NCBI RefSeq assembly: GCF_019655055.1
Contig: NZ_BPFA01000004.1
Coordinates: 1-64,000, forward strand
Source: Shewanella sp. MBTL60-112-B2
GTDB taxonomy: Bacteria > Pseudomonadota > Gammaproteobacteria > Enterobacterales > Shewanellaceae
Direction of reading: 5' to 3'
DNA length: 64,000 nucleotides
Position numbers and translations under genes: made by a program. The number at the start of each line of letters is the position of its first letter. The stretch's first letter is position 1. A model generated the notes under the pieces. That model was not told the origin of the DNA and ran no database searches. It saw nothing but the letters and a program-made list of their open reading frames with translations. This document shows, piece after piece, positions 51,104 to 59,868 of the stretch.

Positions 51104-52222
51104 TTAAGCTTCATCTTTGGGATCTGCTTTTGGCTTAGCTTTTACCTTTGGCTTTGTTGGTGCTTTAGGTTTTACGCTAGCAGCAGGTTTAGTTTCATCA
51201 CTGCTTTTTGGTTTGGCTTTTGTTCTAGGCTTAGCTTTAGCCCTTGGCTTTACAGTCGGTTTCTCTGGCGCAGGCTCTGTTAACTCAGTGTTGGCTCGGT
51301 TTGAAGAGTCCAAAGTTTGTTCTGATTCATTCACTGTTGCTGCAAGCACTGATGGCGATTGGTTGCCAGTTTTCTCTTCTGCGGCAGCATTGCGATTTGC
51401 TTTTGATAAAGACGATGTTTGTTCAAGTCCTGATGCTTCGGCTTTAGTTGAAATAGCGTCATTATCTGTGGTTTTAACAGCTTCTAACTCGACATTAGAT
51501 GCTGGATTGGTTTTGTCTTTTTTTGCCTGCTTAAGTTTCGCCTGCTTAAGCTCTTCTGCAGCCTGTTTCTTAGCGGTTTTAGCGGCAGCTTTTTCATTTT
51601 TCTTCGCCAGTAATTGTCTTAGTTTGACTCTGGCTTTACGTCTATCGAAGTCGGCACGCTTAAATGATAGCGCTCGGGATAGCAACATGCCGATAAGGCC
51701 TGCTATAAGCAACATCATCTGTTGCTGCTCCATATTGATATGATGAGCTTCTTTAATCTCATTGAAGAAGTATTTAGGCTCTAGACGCACTTCTACGTAA
51801 CCTAGGTTGTTACCATCTTGAGATACGGCTTCTACATAGGGCGGATATTGATCCAGTATATTAGTTAACTCTTCTGAGTCCGGTTCTAATTCTTCATCAA
51901 TAACACTTTGGGCGAATGATAGCCTTACACCATCTTCGCTAAAGATGCTCGCCGACATGACTTTAGGATCTAACACCAAAGCTTGAGCAAGCCATTGTAG
52001 CTGCTCGTCATTTTCTAATTGTAGAGCGGGCGCAGCACCATAAGCTGTTTGTTGTACCAGTAATCTCGCCATCTTTTCTGTTTGGGACTTTAGAAGCTGC
52101 TGTCCTTGTAGTAGGCTAGTTTCCCACAACTGATCGAGTCCGATGAATAATGCTATCGCTATCATGATTTGTAATAGACGACTTATCCGATGACTCTTTT
52201 TTAGGCCTTTTAAATAGAACAC
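51104..52222 (-). CDS. AhpA/YtjB (Smp)-like membrane protein with a long basic tail
   Basis: A 372-residue protein divergent from serB, the place where E. coli keeps ytjB (smp, 214 residues). A membrane segment near 13-33, a periplasmic domain to about 165 (containing QQTAYGAAPALQLENDEQL) and a second segment near 168-188 match the SMP_2 family. From about 200 on, the chain is almost only Lys, Ala, Pro, Glu and Ser, ending in KPKAPTKPKVKAKPKADPK. This tail is about 150 residues longer than the E. coli protein and probably disordered. It is cytoplasmic by the positive-inside rule and could bind nucleic acid or the membrane surface, but that is a guess. Confidence 0.82.
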   Translation of the reverse strand: MFYLKGLKKSHRISRLLQIMIAIALFIGLDQLWETSLLQGQQLLKSQTEKMARLLVQQTAYGAAPALQLENDEQLQWLAQALVLDPKVMSASIFSEDGVRLSFAQSVIDEELEPDSEELTNILDQYPPYVEAVSQDGNNLGYVEVRLEPKYFFNEIKEAHHINMEQQQMMLLIAGLIGMLLSRALSFKRADFDRRKARVKLRQLLAKKNEKAAAKTAKKQAAEELKQAKLKQAKKDKTNPASNVELEAVKTTDNDAISTKAEASGLEQTSSLSKANRNAAAEEKTGNQSPSVLAATVNESEQTLDSSNRANTELTEPAPEKPTVKPRAKAKPRTKAKPKSSDETKPAASVKPKAPTKPKVKAKPKADPKDEA

Positions 52223-52300
52223 TGAAACCCTTAATTTATTGTGTACTCACCTAATCATAATTGATTATGTCTGTGCTCGGTAGTTGGAGAACCATAACTA

Positions 52301-53308
52301 ATGGAAAGTTTGAGTCAATCGACTGTTTTTGCTTGGTTAAGTACCAAAGGTAGCATGTCTTTTACTGCTGGGGAACAAAGTTACTCTCGTCATATCGAGA
52401 CCGAATATCCAAAAGGTTTCTCTCGTTATCGGATTTTATTTTCCGAGCAAGCAGTCTTGAGCACGCGGCAGTTGCAGGATATTAATGCTGCCCTAGAGAC
52501 TTGGCTTGTGTCTCTCGATACGAAGTTGAGCTTGGCATTGATTGAGCGTGATTGTGGCTTAACTTGCATCGAGGTTTGTACTTCGCAGCCTTTGAGCCCG
52601 CAACAGATCGCTGCGATTGGTGAGACGACTGCGATAGAGGTATTTGAGTTAGCTGTTGATGCACCGCAGTTAAGTCAAGCAGGGTTGCTGGTGATGGATA
52701 TGGACTCAACCGCTATTCAAATTGAGTGCATCGATGAACTAGCGGAAATGGCAGGCGTTGGACCTGCTGTCGCTGAAGTCACAGAGCTCGCGATGCAAGG
52801 CGAACTGGACTTCGAGCAGAGCCTTAGAGCACGGGTGGGGAAGCTTAAAGGCGCCGATGCCGCAATTATCGATACCTTATGTGCCAAGTTACCGCTAATG
52901 CCGGGTCTTAAAGAGATGATTGCCGAGCTGCAGAGTCATGGTTGGCGAACCGTTGTAGCCTCAGGTGGCTTTACCCCCTTTGTTAATCATTTAAAGCAGT
53001 TACTGGCACTAGATGCCGCCTTTGCCAATAAACTCGATATCAAGGATGGCAAACTGCTCGGCAGCGTTTCAGGTCAAGTAGTCGATGCTCAATATAAAGC
53101 CGATACTGTACTCAACTGCGCCAAGCAGTGGCAGATCCCCGTTGGGCAGAGAGTGGCGATAGGCGATGGTGCCAATGATATACCTATGATAAATACGGCT
53201 GACTTTGGTATTGCCTATCATGCCAAACCTAAATTGGCTCAGGCAGCGGATGTCAGTATTAATCGGCTTAACCTCAAGGTTTTACCTTACTTGTTTCAGC
53301 GTACCTAG
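52301..53308 (+). CDS. serB: Phosphoserine phosphatase
   Basis: Last step of serine synthesis. 335 residues (E. coli 322). The HAD core starts near residue 130: motif I MDMDSTAIQIECIDELA with the nucleophilic Asp, motif II VASGGFTPF, and motif III-IV GDGANDIPM. The N-terminal 120 residues form the variable ACT-like region. It starts 78 bases from the divergent membrane-protein gene. A terminator follows only after 116 bases. Confidence 0.97.
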   Translation: MESLSQSTVFAWLSTKGSMSFTAGEQSYSRHIETEYPKGFSRYRILFSEQAVLSTRQLQDINAALETWLVSLDTKLSLALIERDCGLTCIEVCTSQPLSPQQIAAIGETTAIEVFELAVDAPQLSQAGLLVMDMDSTAIQIECIDELAEMAGVGPAVAEVTELAMQGELDFEQSLRARVGKLKGADAAIIDTLCAKLPLMPGLKEMIAELQSHGWRTVVASGGFTPFVNHLKQLLALDAAFANKLDIKDGKLLGSVSGQVVDAQYKADTVLNCAKQWQIPVGQRVAIGDGANDIPMINTADFGIAYHAKPKLAQAADVSINRLNLKVLPYLFQRT

Positions 53309-53424
53309 ATTGCTGAATCAGCCATAATGGCTCGCAATTGCATTGTTTGACCCACATATTTAATGAGTTGTCGCTACAGAATAGGCGTTAAGCTTTGGCA
53401 AAAGCTGTATAGCCAGTAACTCCA

Positions 53425-53460
53425 AAAGCTCATAGCAATTTTGTTATGAGCTTTTTTATG
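53425..53460 (+). terminator. Intrinsic terminator downstream of serB
   Basis: Stem AAAAGCTCATA (53425-53435) / TATGAGCTTTT (53446-53456), then T. The rest of 53309-53624 has no gene I can support. Confidence 0.88.
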
Positions 53461-53624
53461 TTTAAAAGAGGTTGCTATCACCTTGATCCCTTTGATTGAT
53501 TTAAACCTTAGCCTGTTTTAATGCCTGTATAGTCGACGAGGTTAAACACATAGTTAGAGTCTTTGCTCTTGTTTTTTAACTATGACTTCAGTAGCTTATT
53601 GTAAAAATATAAGAGTATTAGCCA

Positions 53625-54533
53625 TTGAATATTCAGCAAAAATCCCTCTATATCCCCTATAACCATGGGCACCTACACCTAAGGCAGATTACTCCAGTAC
53701 AAGCCGACATGAGTAAACCTCCTGTACTTATGCTGCATGGTGCCATGTCGAACGGACGCGTGTTTTATAGTGATTCAGGTAAGGGACTTGGTTGTTATTT
53801 GGCAGACTCAGGTGTGGTGGTATACGTATTAGATACACTTGGTCGAGGCTTGAGTGCACCTAAACTCGCTCGTGGTTTTAAGGCGGGTCAGGGAGAAGTG
53901 ATAAGGGAGCAGCTTCCTCTTATTCAGCAATATATTCTTTCACTTCATCCTAAGGCTAAAAGAGTACATTGGTGTGCTCATTCTTGGGGCGGAGTGTTAA
54001 TGGCGAGTGCTATCGCTCGCTATGACAGCTTACAAGAGTCAGTGGCTTCATTAGTTACCTTTGGTAGTAAGCGCCGTATTGACGTTAAATCTTTGCAAAA
54101 GTGGTTTACAGTCAATCTAGTATGGAACAAGTTGGCACCTTTAATCGCATGGAAAAGTGGATATCTTCCAGCGGATAAACTAAAGATGGGCATGGATAAT
54201 GAGTCACGATCATCGCTTAGGCAAACCATAGAGTGGGTAAGGGGGCATTGGGTGGATAGCGATGACGGTTTTGACTATGCAAGCGCCGCTAAGCAGGCTC
54301 GTTGGCCAAAGTCTTGGTTTATTGCAGGTGAGGGTGACAAGGTGTTAGGGAACCCCGCTGATGTGCAGAGAATGATTAAGGAATGCCAAATTAAGCAGGT
54401 CGATTATACGCTGCTATCAAAGAAGCAGGGCTTTAAGCATGACTATGACCATGGTGGCATGCTTACCCATAAAGACGCCGTAGATGATCACTTTCCCCGC
54501 ATAAAAGATTGGTATCACAGTTTTAACGGTTAA
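53625..54533 (+). CDS. Alpha/beta-hydrolase-fold protein
   Basis: A 302-residue soluble protein of the alpha/beta hydrolase superfamily. The oxyanion-hole motif is MLHGAMSNGR (about 37-46), and the nucleophile elbow reads CAHSWGGVL with Ser near residue 120. A C-terminal Asp and His (GEGDKVLGNP; KHDYDHGGML) complete a likely triad. The substrate is unknown; lipase- or esterase-type activity is only a family guess. The TTG start at 53625 is weakly supported (AAGAG about 12 bases upstream). It converges on the response-regulator gene and shares its terminator. Confidence 0.78.
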   Translation: MNIQQKSLYIPYNHGHLHLRQITPVQADMSKPPVLMLHGAMSNGRVFYSDSGKGLGCYLADSGVVVYVLDTLGRGLSAPKLARGFKAGQGEVIREQLPLIQQYILSLHPKAKRVHWCAHSWGGVLMASAIARYDSLQESVASLVTFGSKRRIDVKSLQKWFTVNLVWNKLAPLIAWKSGYLPADKLKMGMDNESRSSLRQTIEWVRGHWVDSDDGFDYASAAKQARWPKSWFIAGEGDKVLGNPADVQRMIKECQIKQVDYTLLSKKQGFKHDYDHGGMLTHKDAVDDHFPRIKDWYHSFNG

Positions 54534-54537
54534 CCTG

Positions 54538-54570
54538 AAATAGCCAAAGCAATTGATGCTTTGGCTATTT
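54538..54570. terminator. Bidirectional terminator between hydrolase and thsR
   Basis: Fourteen-bp stem AAATAGCCAAAGCA (54538-54551) / TGCTTTGGCTATTT (54557-54570), loop ATTGA; suits the two converging genes. Confidence 0.9.
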
Positions 54571-54581
54571 ATCGATAGCTA

Positions 54582-55190
54582 TTAATTCTGCTGGGCAAGT
54601 AACGGCGCAAGCTTAACGAGCTCAGCTAAATTGCTGACCCCTAGCTTTGTCATGAGTTTAGAACGATGAACTTCAATGGTTCTAATTGCAACACAGAGAT
54701 CGTTAGCCATTTGCTTGTTGGTATTACCGGCAATCACTAACTCAAAAATTTGGGTTTCGCGCTCAGACAAAGTATTGATAAGCGCTTGATGAGTGAGCTT
54801 CCAGTGTTGGCGTACGCTGTATGCTAAGCCTTTAGCGATGGACTGTGATAGCACATTGCCTTGAACTGGTTTTTGAAAAAAGTCGAAAGCGCCATTTTTA
54901 AAGGCATCAACCGCCATCGGTACATCGCCGTGTCCGGTCAAAAAAATGACTGATAATGGACTTTTAGCATCAGTGAGCAGTTGCTGTACTTGTGGTCCTG
55001 TTAGCCCAGGCATTCTCGCATCCAAAATAACACAGCCAGCTTGGCTTAAGTCAACTTGAGCAAGAAAGTCGTCTCCACTGTTAAAGCAATTAAGCTTATA
55101 ACCGTAACCGTCCATTAAAAAGCTAATGGAGTCGATAATTGCTTCATCGTCGTCGACTAAATAAACCGGCCCTTCAATATTCTGCTCCAC
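54582..55190 (-). CDS. thsR: LuxR/FixJ-type response regulator, ThsR-like
   Basis: A 202-residue two-component regulator. The receiver domain (about 8-120) has the acidic cluster DDDE (13-16), phosphoacceptor D57 in VILDARMPG, T85 and K107 (FFQKPV). The LuxR-type helix-turn-helix lies at about 138-195 (LSERETQIFELVIAGNTNKQ and IEVHRSKLMTKLGV). It resembles TtrR, but its neighbours are phsABC and not tetrathionate reductase, as in the thiosulfate-responsive ThsS/ThsR pair described from Shewanella halifaxensis. It is divergent from thsS with 244 bases between. A partial FNR-like box (TTGATTGATATC, from 55219) precedes it. Confidence 0.8.
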   Translation of the reverse strand: MEQNIEGPVYLVDDDEAIIDSISFLMDGYGYKLNCFNSGDDFLAQVDLSQAGCVILDARMPGLTGPQVQQLLTDAKSPLSVIFLTGHGDVPMAVDAFKNGAFDFFQKPVQGNVLSQSIAKGLAYSVRQHWKLTHQALINTLSERETQIFELVIAGNTNKQMANDLCVAIRTIEVHRSKLMTKLGVSNLAELVKLAPLLAQQN

Positions 55191-55434
55191 AAAACACCTT
55201 TATTTTAGCAATGCTTAATTGATTGATATCTCAGTTTGCCGCTTTTAGCGAACTATTTTGTAGGAATCATGAATTGGGTCACGCAGCAAAGTTTGAAACC
55301 TAGCGTAAGCTATCGCTAATCAATCAAATTCCACAATGGAAGCCTGTCACTACATTGCTAAATTAAACAATGCGTTGGGTTAATAACAGTTATCTTAATT
55401 TGGTTGAAGCTATTGGTTTGTGGAGTCTAAGGAA

Positions 55435-57225
55435 ATGAAATTGCCTAAGGTTTTGTCGTGTTTACTGTTACTGCTTTTTTCATCTGCCACTTGGTCTAAG
55501 CCACAGCAGTTTTATGTCGGTGTGCTTGCGAATTGGGGGCATCAGCAAGCAGTTGAGCGCTGGACACCTATGATGGAATACCTTAATGAACAAGTGCCAG
55601 ATGCCGAGTTTCATGTGTATCCAGGAAATTTTGAAGCGCTTAACTTAGCGATGGAGTTGGGGCAGATCCAGTTCATTATTACTAACCCAGGGCAATACCT
55701 ATACCTTTCTAACCAATACCCCCTGTCTTGGCTTGCAACTATGCGGTCTATGCGCCACAAAGGCACCACCTCGGCCATTGGCTCGGCGATTATTGTTAAG
55801 GCCGATAGCGAGTATCGAACCTTGTATGATTTAAAGGGGAAAATTGTCGCAGCGAGTGATCCTCATGCACTGGGCGGATATCAGGCAACTGTGGGTCTAA
55901 TGCACAGTTTAGGTATGGATCCTGAAACTTACTTTGGCCAAACCAAGTTTCTCGGTTTCCCTCTCGACCCTTTGCTGTACCAAGTGCGAGACGGTAATGT
56001 GGATGCGGCCATTACCCCTTTGTGTACTCTAGAGGACATGGTGGCGCGTGGGTTAATTCAGCGCGGGGAGTATCGAGTGCTTAACCCTAGTCGCCCAGAA
56101 GGAGTGGAGTGCCAGTGCAGTACCTCTCTGTACCCCAACTGGTCATTTGCCGCGACCGAGAGTGTTAGCACTGAGCTCAGTAAAGCAATTACCCAAGCTT
56201 TGCTTGAGTTGAACGCCGATAATCCGGCAGCCATTCAAGCGCAGCTAAAGGGCTGGACATCGCCTATTAGCCAATTAGCGGTAATTAAATTATTCAAAGA
56301 GCTGCATGTTAAGTCTCCAGATAACAGCCGCTGGTATTCAGTTGAGCAGTGGCTTAAGGATAATCGCCATTGGGGCATTTTATCTGTTTTAGTGTTTATT
56401 ATTGCTACCTTGTACCACCTGTGGATTGAATACCGATTTCATCAAAAGAGCAGTTCATTAATCGAGTCTGAGCGGCAACTAAAGCAGCAAGCAGTGGCAT
56501 TAGAACGATTACAAAGCGCATCAATAATTGGTGAGATCGGTGCAGGTTTGGCTCATGAGATAAACCAGCCTATCGCGGCTATTACCAGTTACAGTGAAGG
56601 CGGCATCATGCGCTTGCAAGGTCAGCAGCAAGCCGATGTTGAGTCTTGTATTGCACTACTTGAGAAAATCCATAAACAATCGACTCGTGCGGGGGAGGTG
56701 GTACATCGAATTCGCGGCCTGCTAAAGCGTCGGGAAGCGGTAATGGTTGATGTCAATATTCTTACCTTAGTCGAGGAGAGTATCTCACTGTTAAGGATTG
56801 AGCTGGCAAGGCGCGAAATACAGATTAATACCCAGATTAAAGGCGAGCCCTTTTTTATTACCGCTGACCGAGTAGGCTTGTTGCAGGTGCTGATAAATCT
56901 TATCAAAAATAGCTTAGATGCAATTGCGGATAGTGAAAATGCCCGTGTTGGTAAAATTAATATCGAGCTGGACTTTAAAGAGCATCAGGTCAATTTGCGT
57001 ATTATCGATAATGGCTCAGGCTTAGCGATGGACTCAGACACAGTAATGGCGACCTTTTATACCACCAAAATGGATGGTTTAGGCTTAGGCCTCGCTATCT
57101 GTAAAGAGGTGGTGAGTGATCACGATGGTCATTTCGTACTGAGTAATCGTGATGATGAGATAACAGGTTGTATGGCTACACTTAACTTGAAAAAACGTGG
57201 CAGTGAAGTGCCGATAGAAGTTTAA
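55435..57225 (+). CDS. thsS: Sensor histidine kinase with PhnD-like periplasmic domain, ThsS-like
   Basis: A 596-residue membrane kinase. ATG 55435 is used, with GGAG 9 bases upstream; a GTG at 55420 is possible. A signal peptide/first segment (about 5-20) leads into a periplasmic PhnD-type substrate-binding domain (about 22-305), then a membrane segment (about 314-330) and a coiled linker. The kinase has H374 in GAGLAHEINQPIAAI, an N box in LINLIKNSLDA and G boxes IIDNGSGL and GLGLAICKEV. Three periplasmic Cys (197, 226, 228; the last two as CQC) stand out. Likely ligand is thiosulfate, by analogy with ThsS of S. halifaxensis and by the adjoining phsABC. Confidence 0.82.
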   Translation: MKLPKVLSCLLLLLFSSATWSKPQQFYVGVLANWGHQQAVERWTPMMEYLNEQVPDAEFHVYPGNFEALNLAMELGQIQFIITNPGQYLYLSNQYPLSWLATMRSMRHKGTTSAIGSAIIVKADSEYRTLYDLKGKIVAASDPHALGGYQATVGLMHSLGMDPETYFGQTKFLGFPLDPLLYQVRDGNVDAAITPLCTLEDMVARGLIQRGEYRVLNPSRPEGVECQCSTSLYPNWSFAATESVSTELSKAITQALLELNADNPAAIQAQLKGWTSPISQLAVIKLFKELHVKSPDNSRWYSVEQWLKDNRHWGILSVLVFIIATLYHLWIEYRFHQKSSSLIESERQLKQQAVALERLQSASIIGEIGAGLAHEINQPIAAITSYSEGGIMRLQGQQQADVESCIALLEKIHKQSTRAGEVVHRIRGLLKRREAVMVDVNILTLVEESISLLRIELARREIQINTQIKGEPFFITADRVGLLQVLINLIKNSLDAIADSENARVGKINIELDFKEHQVNLRIIDNGSGLAMDSDTVMATFYTTKMDGLGLGLAICKEVVSDHDGHFVLSNRDDEITGCMATLNLKKRGSEVPIEV

Positions 57226-57270
57226 TTTAAGCTCGAGCCGTTATTGGTTATTGATGGGTATGAGTAAACG

Positions 57271-57299
57271 AATGTGCGGCTATGAGCCGCACATTTTGT
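57271..57299 (+). terminator. Intrinsic terminator of thsS
   Basis: Eleven-bp stem AATGTGCGGCT (57271-57281) / AGCCGCACATT (57285-57295), 3-base loop, followed by TTGT. Confidence 0.8.
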
Positions 57300-57344
57300 A
57301 TCAAAAACATGCTATAAGCTCCATTTTTTCAAAGCTTTTCTCTT

Positions 57345-57362
57345 TATGTGGTTTACCACAAT
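57345..57362. promoter_or_regulatory. 18-bp palindromic site, copy 1 (candidate ThsR operator)
   Basis: TATGTGGTTTACCACAAT, containing the perfect inverted repeat TGTGGT-TT-ACCACA (57347-57360). It lies 218 bases before the phsA ATG. An identical copy is 94 bases downstream. Confidence 0.65.
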
Positions 57363-57438
57363 TTACACCTTTAGCTTGCTGTGTTGGTGTAATTTTGAAC
57401 TGTGAATCGCCTCACAAACCTAGTTATCTCTCTCCGGA

Positions 57439-57456
57439 TATGTGGTTTACCACAAT
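57439..57456. promoter_or_regulatory. 18-bp palindromic site, copy 2 (candidate ThsR operator)
   Basis: TATGTGGTTTACCACAAT again, identical over 18 bases, with the inverted repeat at 57441-57454. It lies 124 bases before the phsA ATG. The spacing of 94 bp is close to nine helical turns, so both sites face the same side of the DNA. Confidence 0.65.
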
Positions 57457-57579
57457 ATTCAATTTATTCTCCCTCCTTAACAATGATGAAAACCTTAGGA
57501 ACAAGTTAGCAGCAACTAGCAATTAACTTGGGCTTTATCTAAAGCGCTCCTAAGCAAAACTGTCATTGGGAGATTTATC

Positions 57580-59856
57580 ATGAGATTAGATCGGCGAACC
57601 TTCATTAAAGGGGCCGGAGCGGGCACTGCGACTTGCGCATTAGCAACGCTGCCGGGTTCTTTAGCCGCCCTTGGGCATTCAGAGTTACAAGGCAGCGCAG
57701 AGTCAGTTGCCAGTATTTGTGAAATGTGTTCAACCCGCTGTCCGATTTCTGCCCGCGTGGTGAATGGCAAAAACGTATCGATTTTGGGTAACAAGAATGC
57801 CAAATCATTTGGTGGTGCTGTTTGTGCCCGTGGCGGTGCAGGTCACAGCCAGCTTTATGATAAACAACGTATTGTTAAGCCATTAAAGCGTGTTGGTGAG
57901 CGAGGCGAAGGTAAATGGCAAGAGATTGAGTGGGACGAAGCCTACCGCACCATTGCTGAAAATCTAAATAGAATCAAAAACCAGCACGGCGCAGAAAGCG
58001 TGGCTTTCTCATCAAAATCTGGTTCTTTATCTGGCCACCTGTTTCATCTTGCTAAGTCTTTTGGCAGTCCAAATACTTTTACTCACGCATCTACTTGCCC
58101 TGGCAGTTATGTGATTGCGGCAAAAGCCATGTTTGGTGGCAAGATTAAGCGCGACCTAAGCAACTCTAAGTACATCATTAACTTTGGTCATAACCTCTAT
58201 GAAGGCATCAACATGTCTGAAACAAGAGGCATGATGAATGCACAAATGGAGAAGGGCGCCAAGCTTGTAGTATTTGAACCGCGCTTCTCAATTGTGGCCG
58301 ACAAAGCTGATGAGTGGTACGCGATCAAGCCAGGTACCGACGTTGCGGTTGCTTTGGCAATTTGTCATACCTTGATTAGCGACGACTTATACGACAAAGA
58401 CTTTGTGGCGCAGTATGTGTCAGGTTTTGATGAGTTCGCCAAAGAAGTTAAAGCTTATACGCCAGAGTGGGCTGAATCTGTTAGCGATGTGCCAGCAGAA
58501 GATATCCGTCGTATTACCCATGAGTATGCCGCTGCAGCGCCTCATGCGCTAGTGGATTTTGGTCACCGTTCATCGTTTACCACTGAAGAGTTTGAGATGC
58601 GCCGCGCACTTTATGCCGCCAACGTATTAGTGGGCAATATTGAGCGTAAAGGTGGTCTGTACTTTGGTAAAAAAGCCGCAAGCTACAATAAATATGCTGG
58701 CGACAGTGTTGCTCCAACCTTGGCGAAGCCAGGTGTTGAAGGTATGCCAAAAACTGATGCTAAACGTATCGATATGGTTGATGAGCAATACGCCTTAACT
58801 TGGTCATCTGGTGGTATTTATCAAACCATTCTTGATGCGACTTTAGAAGCTGTGCCCTATCAGTTACATGGCTGGGTAATGAGCCGTACTAACCCAATGC
58901 AAACCATGACAGATAGAGCACGTATCGTTGAAACGATGCAAAAGCTTGATTTTATCGTTGCTTGCGACATTTATATCAGTGAATCAGCCGCTTATGCCGA
59001 TATATTCCTACCTGAATCGACTTACCTTGAGCGCGATGAAGAGATTGCCGATAAGTCGGGTAAGAACCCTGCTTATTATGTGCGTCAGCGCGTAGTTGAA
59101 ACCATTGGCGATACCAAGCCAAGCTGGCAAATTTGGAAAGAGCTAGCCACTGAAATGGGCCAAGGTCAGTTCTTCCCATGGGAGAACATGGAAACATTGC
59201 AGCTATTCCAGGTACAGCGTGATGTTAACTTGCTAAGAAAAATTAAAGACGAAGGCTTTGTTAGCTTCGGTAAGCCGCTAATGCTACGTGAGCGCGGCAT
59301 GGTGAGAGACTTTGTTGCTGCATACCCGAATGCCAAAGCCGTTGATGAAGATGGCACCTATGGCAGCCAGTTAAGCTTTAAGACGCCAAGTGGCAAGATA
59401 GAGCTTAGCTCAGACAAGGTTGAGAAAATGGCGCCGGGCCGCGGTGTTATTCGTTACCGTGAAGTCACCATGAAAAAGGCTGATGAGCTGTTCTTCATTC
59501 AAGGTAAAGTCGCGGTGCACACTAACGCAGGTACACAAAATGTACCAATGTTGGCGAACTTGATGTCTGATAATGCGCTGTGGATCCATCCTATCACCGC
59601 AGGCCTTCTTAATATTTCAAGTGGCGATAAGATCCGTATTTATAACGATACCGGTAGCGAAGAAGGTCATGCGCTTGTCACTCCTGGGATTCGCCCTGAC
59701 ACCGTATTTGCTTACATGGGCTGCGGCTCAAAGAACAAAGAACTGTCTCGTGCAACGGGTAAAGGTGTGCACTGCGGTAACTTACTTCCCCATGTGACTT
59801 CTCCGGTAACAGGTATGAACCTGCATACAACCGGCGTCAAGATTGCCAAGATTTAA
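57580..59856 (+). CDS. phsA: Thiosulfate/polysulfide reductase, molybdopterin catalytic subunit
   Basis: Periplasmic molybdoenzyme of the DMSO-reductase family that reduces thiosulfate or polysulfide to sulfide. 758 residues, the same as Salmonella PhsA (Wolinella PsrA is similar in size). A twin-arginine signal DRRTFIKGAGAG opens the protein. The [4Fe-4S] site is C47, C50, C54 and C82. The Mo-ligating Cys is C173 in HASTCPGS. The C-terminal domain has the typical YFIQGK-like FFIQGKVAVHTNAGTQNVP and HCGNLLPHVTSPV. Tetrathionate reductase TtrA would be about 1,000 residues, so this is not Ttr. A 354-base upstream region with two palindromes controls it. Confidence 0.93.
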   Translation: MRLDRRTFIKGAGAGTATCALATLPGSLAALGHSELQGSAESVASICEMCSTRCPISARVVNGKNVSILGNKNAKSFGGAVCARGGAGHSQLYDKQRIVKPLKRVGERGEGKWQEIEWDEAYRTIAENLNRIKNQHGAESVAFSSKSGSLSGHLFHLAKSFGSPNTFTHASTCPGSYVIAAKAMFGGKIKRDLSNSKYIINFGHNLYEGINMSETRGMMNAQMEKGAKLVVFEPRFSIVADKADEWYAIKPGTDVAVALAICHTLISDDLYDKDFVAQYVSGFDEFAKEVKAYTPEWAESVSDVPAEDIRRITHEYAAAAPHALVDFGHRSSFTTEEFEMRRALYAANVLVGNIERKGGLYFGKKAASYNKYAGDSVAPTLAKPGVEGMPKTDAKRIDMVDEQYALTWSSGGIYQTILDATLEAVPYQLHGWVMSRTNPMQTMTDRARIVETMQKLDFIVACDIYISESAAYADIFLPESTYLERDEEIADKSGKNPAYYVRQRVVETIGDTKPSWQIWKELATEMGQGQFFPWENMETLQLFQVQRDVNLLRKIKDEGFVSFGKPLMLRERGMVRDFVAAYPNAKAVDEDGTYGSQLSFKTPSGKIELSSDKVEKMAPGRGVIRYREVTMKKADELFFIQGKVAVHTNAGTQNVPMLANLMSDNALWIHPITAGLLNISSGDKIRIYNDTGSEEGHALVTPGIRPDTVFAYMGCGSKNKELSRATGKGVHCGNLLPHVTSPVTGMNLHTTGVKIAKI

Positions 59857-59868
59857 TCGGAGTTAATT

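Noticed and set aside
51117..51743. 208-codon plus-strand frame
   Set aside because: It lies wholly antisense to the Lys/Ala/Pro-rich tail of the AhpA/YtjB-like gene; low-complexity DNA keeps the opposite frame open. No ribosome site or recognisable domain.
57251..57526. 91-codon plus-strand frame between thsS and phsA
   Set aside because: It runs through the thsS terminator and both palindromic sites, has no ribosome site and an unnatural composition.
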